Origin: Peptostreptococcaceae bacterium
GTDB taxonomy: Bacteria; Bacillota_A; Clostridia; Peptostreptococcales; Acidaminobacteraceae
Length of the DNA stretch: 7,187 nt
Direction of reading: 5' to 3'
NCBI GenBank assembly: GCA_013619035.1
Contig: JABXKX010000604.1
Location: 1 to 7,187 of the forward strand
In this document: positions 4,534 through 7,187 of the stretch, piece by piece
Layout of the letters: every line of letters begins with the position of its first letter
Position numbering within the stretch: the first letter of the stretch is position 1
Notes under the pieces: model-generated
Told to the model about the DNA's origin: nothing
Databases searched by the model: none
What the model saw: only the letters and a program-made list of their open reading frames with translations
Program-made: the position numbers and the translations under genes

Positions 4534-6690
4534 ATGCAAATCGAAAAATTAAGAAGTGAACATAAACTTCTAACAGAATTTAAGTATGATCTACAATCCA
4601 TAGAAAAAGGTTATGCCAATCGTACGTTATATATCAACTTATCAGAAAATCACATAGAGTCACAACCCGTAACACAATTTATGAAAGATAAATTTGTCGG
4701 TGGAAAAGGCTTTGGATTGTATAAATTATGGCATGCTGTAAAGCCTGAAACAAGATGGCAAGATCCTGAAAATGAGATTATTATTGCACCAGGTCCTGTT
4801 GCAGGTATTACTCAATATCCAGGTACTGGGAAGTCACTGGTTGTTTCTATTTCGCCATTAACAGATATGATTATTGACAGTAATGTTGGTGGTTATGTTG
4901 GACCATTTCTTAAGTTTTCTGGCTGGGATGCTCTTGAGATTCAAGGAAAAGCAAAAAATGATGTTATTATTGTTATAGATGGTAATGATGGTACTGTAAA
5001 AATCGAAGAAGCACCATTAGAAGCTGTTGATGGACATGTTTTAGGTGAACAATTAACTGAAATGTATGCAAAAGATGAAGATGATATGAGAAATGTATCA
5101 GTTGTTACAGCAGGTACTGCAGCAGAAAATACATTGATTGGACTTCTTAATTTTACGTACTACGATACAAGAAAAAAAGTAACAAGACTAAAACAAGCAG
5201 GTCGTGGTGGTATTGGTACTGTTTTTAGAGATAAAAAGGTCAAAGGTATTGTTATTAGATATGCTGGAACTCACGGTAATATGAACAATGTTGATGATAT
5301 TGCTCCAATCAACAAAGCGGGTATCACAATTCACAAACAAATTGATAAATTAGATGATGTCCAGTGTCGTATGAGACAAGTTGGAACAGCAAATATTGTT
5401 GAAGTTATGGATGCTTATGATCTATTGCCAACTCATAATTATCAATATGGTTCTCATAAAGATACTGTGAAGATTGATTCACATACATTTATAAAAAATT
5501 ATTTATCACAAAACTCACCAGATGGTTGTTGGTATGGTTGCTCATTATCTTGTGCTAAAGCAGCTGAAGGATTTAAGTTAGAATCAGGTCCTTATAAAGG
5601 TGATAAAGTATGTGTAGATGGTCCAGAATATGAAACAGCAGCAGGTTGTGGTTCAAATATTGGTGTGTTTGATGCACATGCAATCTTAGAACTGAATTTC
5701 TATTGTGATACTTATGGTATCGATACAATTTCATTTGGTACCTTGACTGCTTTTCTGATGGAATGTTATGAAAGAGGTATCATTACCAAAGAACAAACCG
5801 GTGGATTAGAGCTTACATTTGGTAACAAATGGGCAGCTTATGAATTGATTCATCAAATGTCTAAAGGTGAAGGTTTTGGTAAGATTGCTGGACGTGGTAT
5901 AAGAAAAATGAAAGATGTTTTTGTTGAAGAATTTGGTGCTGACAGAGATTTCTTAAATGATATTGGTATGGAACAAAAGGGTCTTGAGTATTCAGAATAC
6001 ATGTCTAAAGAGTCTTTAGCTCAACAAGGTGGTTATGGTCTGACCAATAAAGGACCACAACATGATGAAGCTTGGTTGATCTTTATGGATATGGTTAATA
6101 ATCAAATTCCTTCGTTTGAAGATAAAGCAGAAGCACTTCATTACTTCCCAATGTTTAGAACTTGGTTTGGCTTATGTGGTTTCTGTAAATTACCTTGGAA
6201 TGATACAACACCTGAGAGTAATGCAACAGCAGATGAACCGGCAAAAATGCCAGAACATGTTCAAAACTATGTGAATATATTTAATGGTGTTACAGGGTTG
6301 TCTATAGATAGAGATGAACTGATTAGACAATCAGAGCGTGTGTACAACTTCCAAAGAATCTTTAACATTAGAATGGGTAAAGGTTTAAGAGTACATGATA
6401 AAACGCCATATCGTTCAATGGGACCTGTTACTAAAGAAGAATATTTATCAAGAGAAGAAAGATATGATGGTCAATTAAAGGATATCATTGGTTTAGATCC
6501 AACTGAAATGTCTTTAGAAGATAAGATAGCAGCAACAAGAAAACACCGTGAAGCTCAATATGAGAAATTAACGGATGCTGTTTATAAACGTCGTGGATGG
6601 ACACCAAACGGTGTGCCAACGGTAGAAAAATTATCAGATATAGGTATGGATTTACCAGAACTAGTTGAAGTGATTAATAAACATTTGTAG
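4534..6690 (+). CDS. aor: Aldehyde:ferredoxin oxidoreductase, tungsten enzyme family (AorB/BamB-like)
   Basis: This 718-residue member of the AOR family probably oxidises an aldehyde to a carboxylic acid in the cytoplasm, using tungsten (less likely molybdenum) bound by two pterins and a [4Fe-4S] cluster. The N-terminal domain shows YANRTLYINLSEN, GGKGFG (56-61), GPVAGITQYPGTGKS (87-101) and later AGRGGIGTVFRDKKVKG. Cluster cysteines are C332, C336, C340 (CWYGCSLSC) and probably C548 (GLCGFCKLPW). The pterin motif DTYGID is at 392-397. GPEYET (363-368) and H510 (in KGPQHDEAW) correspond by context to the conserved Glu and His of Pyrococcus AOR. The C-terminus (KRRGWTPNGVPT) is typical. It is longer than the archaeal AOR (about 605 residues) and nearer the bacterial AorB/BamB proteins. 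The native aldehyde is unknown. AGGAGGG at 4523-4529 sets the ATG. Confidence 0.95.
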   Translation: MQIEKLRSEHKLLTEFKYDLQSIEKGYANRTLYINLSENHIESQPVTQFMKDKFVGGKGFGLYKLWHAVKPETRWQDPENEIIIAPGPVAGITQYPGTGKSLVVSISPLTDMIIDSNVGGYVGPFLKFSGWDALEIQGKAKNDVIIVIDGNDGTVKIEEAPLEAVDGHVLGEQLTEMYAKDEDDMRNVSVVTAGTAAENTLIGLLNFTYYDTRKKVTRLKQAGRGGIGTVFRDKKVKGIVIRYAGTHGNMNNVDDIAPINKAGITIHKQIDKLDDVQCRMRQVGTANIVEVMDAYDLLPTHNYQYGSHKDTVKIDSHTFIKNYLSQNSPDGCWYGCSLSCAKAAEGFKLESGPYKGDKVCVDGPEYETAAGCGSNIGVFDAHAILELNFYCDTYGIDTISFGTLTAFLMECYERGIITKEQTGGLELTFGNKWAAYELIHQMSKGEGFGKIAGRGIRKMKDVFVEEFGADRDFLNDIGMEQKGLEYSEYMSKESLAQQGGYGLTNKGPQHDEAWLIFMDMVNNQIPSFEDKAEALHYFPMFRTWFGLCGFCKLPWNDTTPESNATADEPAKMPEHVQNYVNIFNGVTGLSIDRDELIRQSERVYNFQRIFNIRMGKGLRVHDKTPYRSMGPVTKEEYLSREERYDGQLKDIIGLDPTEMSLEDKIAATRKHREAQYEKLTDAVYKRRGWTPNGVPTVEKLSDIGMDLPELVEVINKHL

Positions 6691-6702
6691 AAAAGAGACG
6701 TT

Positions 6703-6900
6703 ATGATTCAAGTGAATAATAATCCGTTTCCTTACGATGAGAATATGACAATATCTGATATTTTAAAGAAAAAAAAATATATGGATCATATGATTATTGT
6801 ACGGGTTAATGGAAATCATGTTAGACCAGAAGAATATAAAAATAAAGTTGTTAATGATGGTGATGATGTAAAAGTCATTCATCTGTTTGGTGGCGGTTAG
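6703..6900 (+). CDS. ThiS/MoaD-like ubiquitin-fold sulfur carrier
   Basis: This 65-residue beta-grasp protein ends in GGG, the flexible tail on which such carriers are activated as an adenylate and then a thiocarboxylate. ITVN-like first strand (MIQVNNNPFPY), NMTISDIL, VRVNGNHV, VVNDGDDVKVIHLFGGG follow the ThiS pattern in order. It lies 12 bases after the AOR gene and ahead of the terminator, so it is probably co-transcribed. Genes for small carriers of this kind commonly accompany AOR genes, where they may donate sulfur for the tungsten- or molybdopterin dithiolene. Thiazole synthesis is the alternative, but no thi genes are present. The ribosome binding site is weak (AAAAGAGA, 6691-6698), so its level may depend on coupling to the AOR gene. 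Confidence 0.85.
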   Translation: MIQVNNNPFPYDENMTISDILKKKKYMDHMIIVRVNGNHVRPEEYKNKVVNDGDDVKVIHLFGGG

Positions 6901-6927
6901 AAGTGGACTTTGTCCACTTCTTTTTTT
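6900..6927 (+). terminator. Rho-independent terminator of the AOR operon
   Basis: GAAGTGGAC (6900-6908) pairs perfectly with GTCCACTTC (6912-6920) around a 3-base loop, followed by seven T residues (6921-6927). The hairpin begins at the last base of the sulfur-carrier stop codon. It ends the AOR-ThiS-like transcript. A second GTCCAC lies at 6930-6935, beyond the T-run. Confidence 0.92.
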
Positions 6928-6943
6928 CTGTCCACGATTTCAT

Positions 6944-7187
6944 ATGTTTATGCAAAAGAAAAGTTTGTTAACTACATTTTCATTCTCAACTATAACTGCT
7001 CTCATCGTTATGATTAGTGCGATTATATTAAATTTTGCCATACTCTCAAAAAGAACGGAAAAGGTTTATGAACAAGATATTAATATGAATCAGAATAAAG
7101 CACTCATTCATGGGTTGATTCGTTTTTTTGTGACCAATTTGATTTTCAATACAGGTTTTTTAAAGGAGGATAATATTACTATAGAAG
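6944..7187 (+). CDS. Membrane protein, N-terminal fragment (3' end outside window), possibly a sensor
   Basis: The open frame from ATG 6944 (a second ATG lies at 6950) continues to the last base, giving 81 codons and one extra base. After a short positive start (MFMQKKS) there is a hydrophobic helix at about residues 8-33 (LLTTFSFSTITALIVMISAI, then ILNFAI). A hydrophilic region starting SKRTEKVYEQDINMNQNKAL follows, which would be outside the cell. This layout suits a sensor kinase, diguanylate cyclase or chemoreceptor, but none of their signature domains is in view. No clear ribosome binding site precedes either ATG, and the start is only 16 bases after the terminator T-run, with no in-frame alternative start between them. 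The function is not recognised. Confidence 0.6.
   Translation, partial: MFMQKKSLLTTFSFSTITALIVMISAIILNFAILSKRTEKVYEQDINMNQNKALIHGLIRFFVTNLIFNTGFLKEDNITIE

Overview
The window is AT-rich with AGGAGG-type ribosome binding sites, tight overlapping genes and oxygen-sensitive iron-sulfur and tungsten-type enzymes. This suggests an anaerobic low-GC Firmicute of the Clostridia type; the species cannot be told from the sequence. Every supported gene reads on the + strand.

Region 1 (1-703) holds the C-terminal end of a sigma-54 activator (AAA+ end plus Fis-type helix-turn-helix) and then a control region. That region carries three copies of an 18-bp dyad (consensus GYGTCAGAAWAYTGACGC), a rho-independent terminator built around the third copy, and a clear -24/-12 sigma-54 promoter just ahead of the next gene. 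The simplest reading is that the activator binds the dyads and switches on the operon that follows.

Region 2 (704-4000) is a five-gene, translationally coupled operon: a [2Fe-2S] protein, an FAD/NAD-type oxidoreductase, a two-cluster [4Fe-4S] protein, a BFD-like [2Fe-2S] protein and a DAO-family FAD amine dehydrogenase. Together they resemble the HcnABC / opine oxidase / D-hydroxyproline dehydrogenase / archaeal dye-linked proline dehydrogenase group. Here, modules that are often fused in relatives are separate polypeptides, and a ferredoxin-like electron outlet is present. The substrate is probably an amino acid with a secondary or primary amine, but it cannot be named.

Region 3 (4001-6927) starts with a 149-bp gap holding candidate sigma-A promoters. 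It continues with a polyferredoxin with four CxxCxxCxxxC motifs (AorA-like), an aldehyde:ferredoxin oxidoreductase of the AorB/BamB type, a small ThiS/MoaD-like sulfur carrier, and a strong terminator. The carrier may serve tungsten- or molybdopterin synthesis.

Region 4 (6928-7187) is the start of a membrane protein that runs off the window, perhaps a sensor.

Working model (inference): the amine dehydrogenase makes an imine that hydrolyses to a carbonyl compound. If that is an aldehyde, the adjacent tungsten enzyme could oxidise it to the acid, and both enzymes would feed low-potential electrons to ferredoxin. The sigma-54 system would respond to the substrate.
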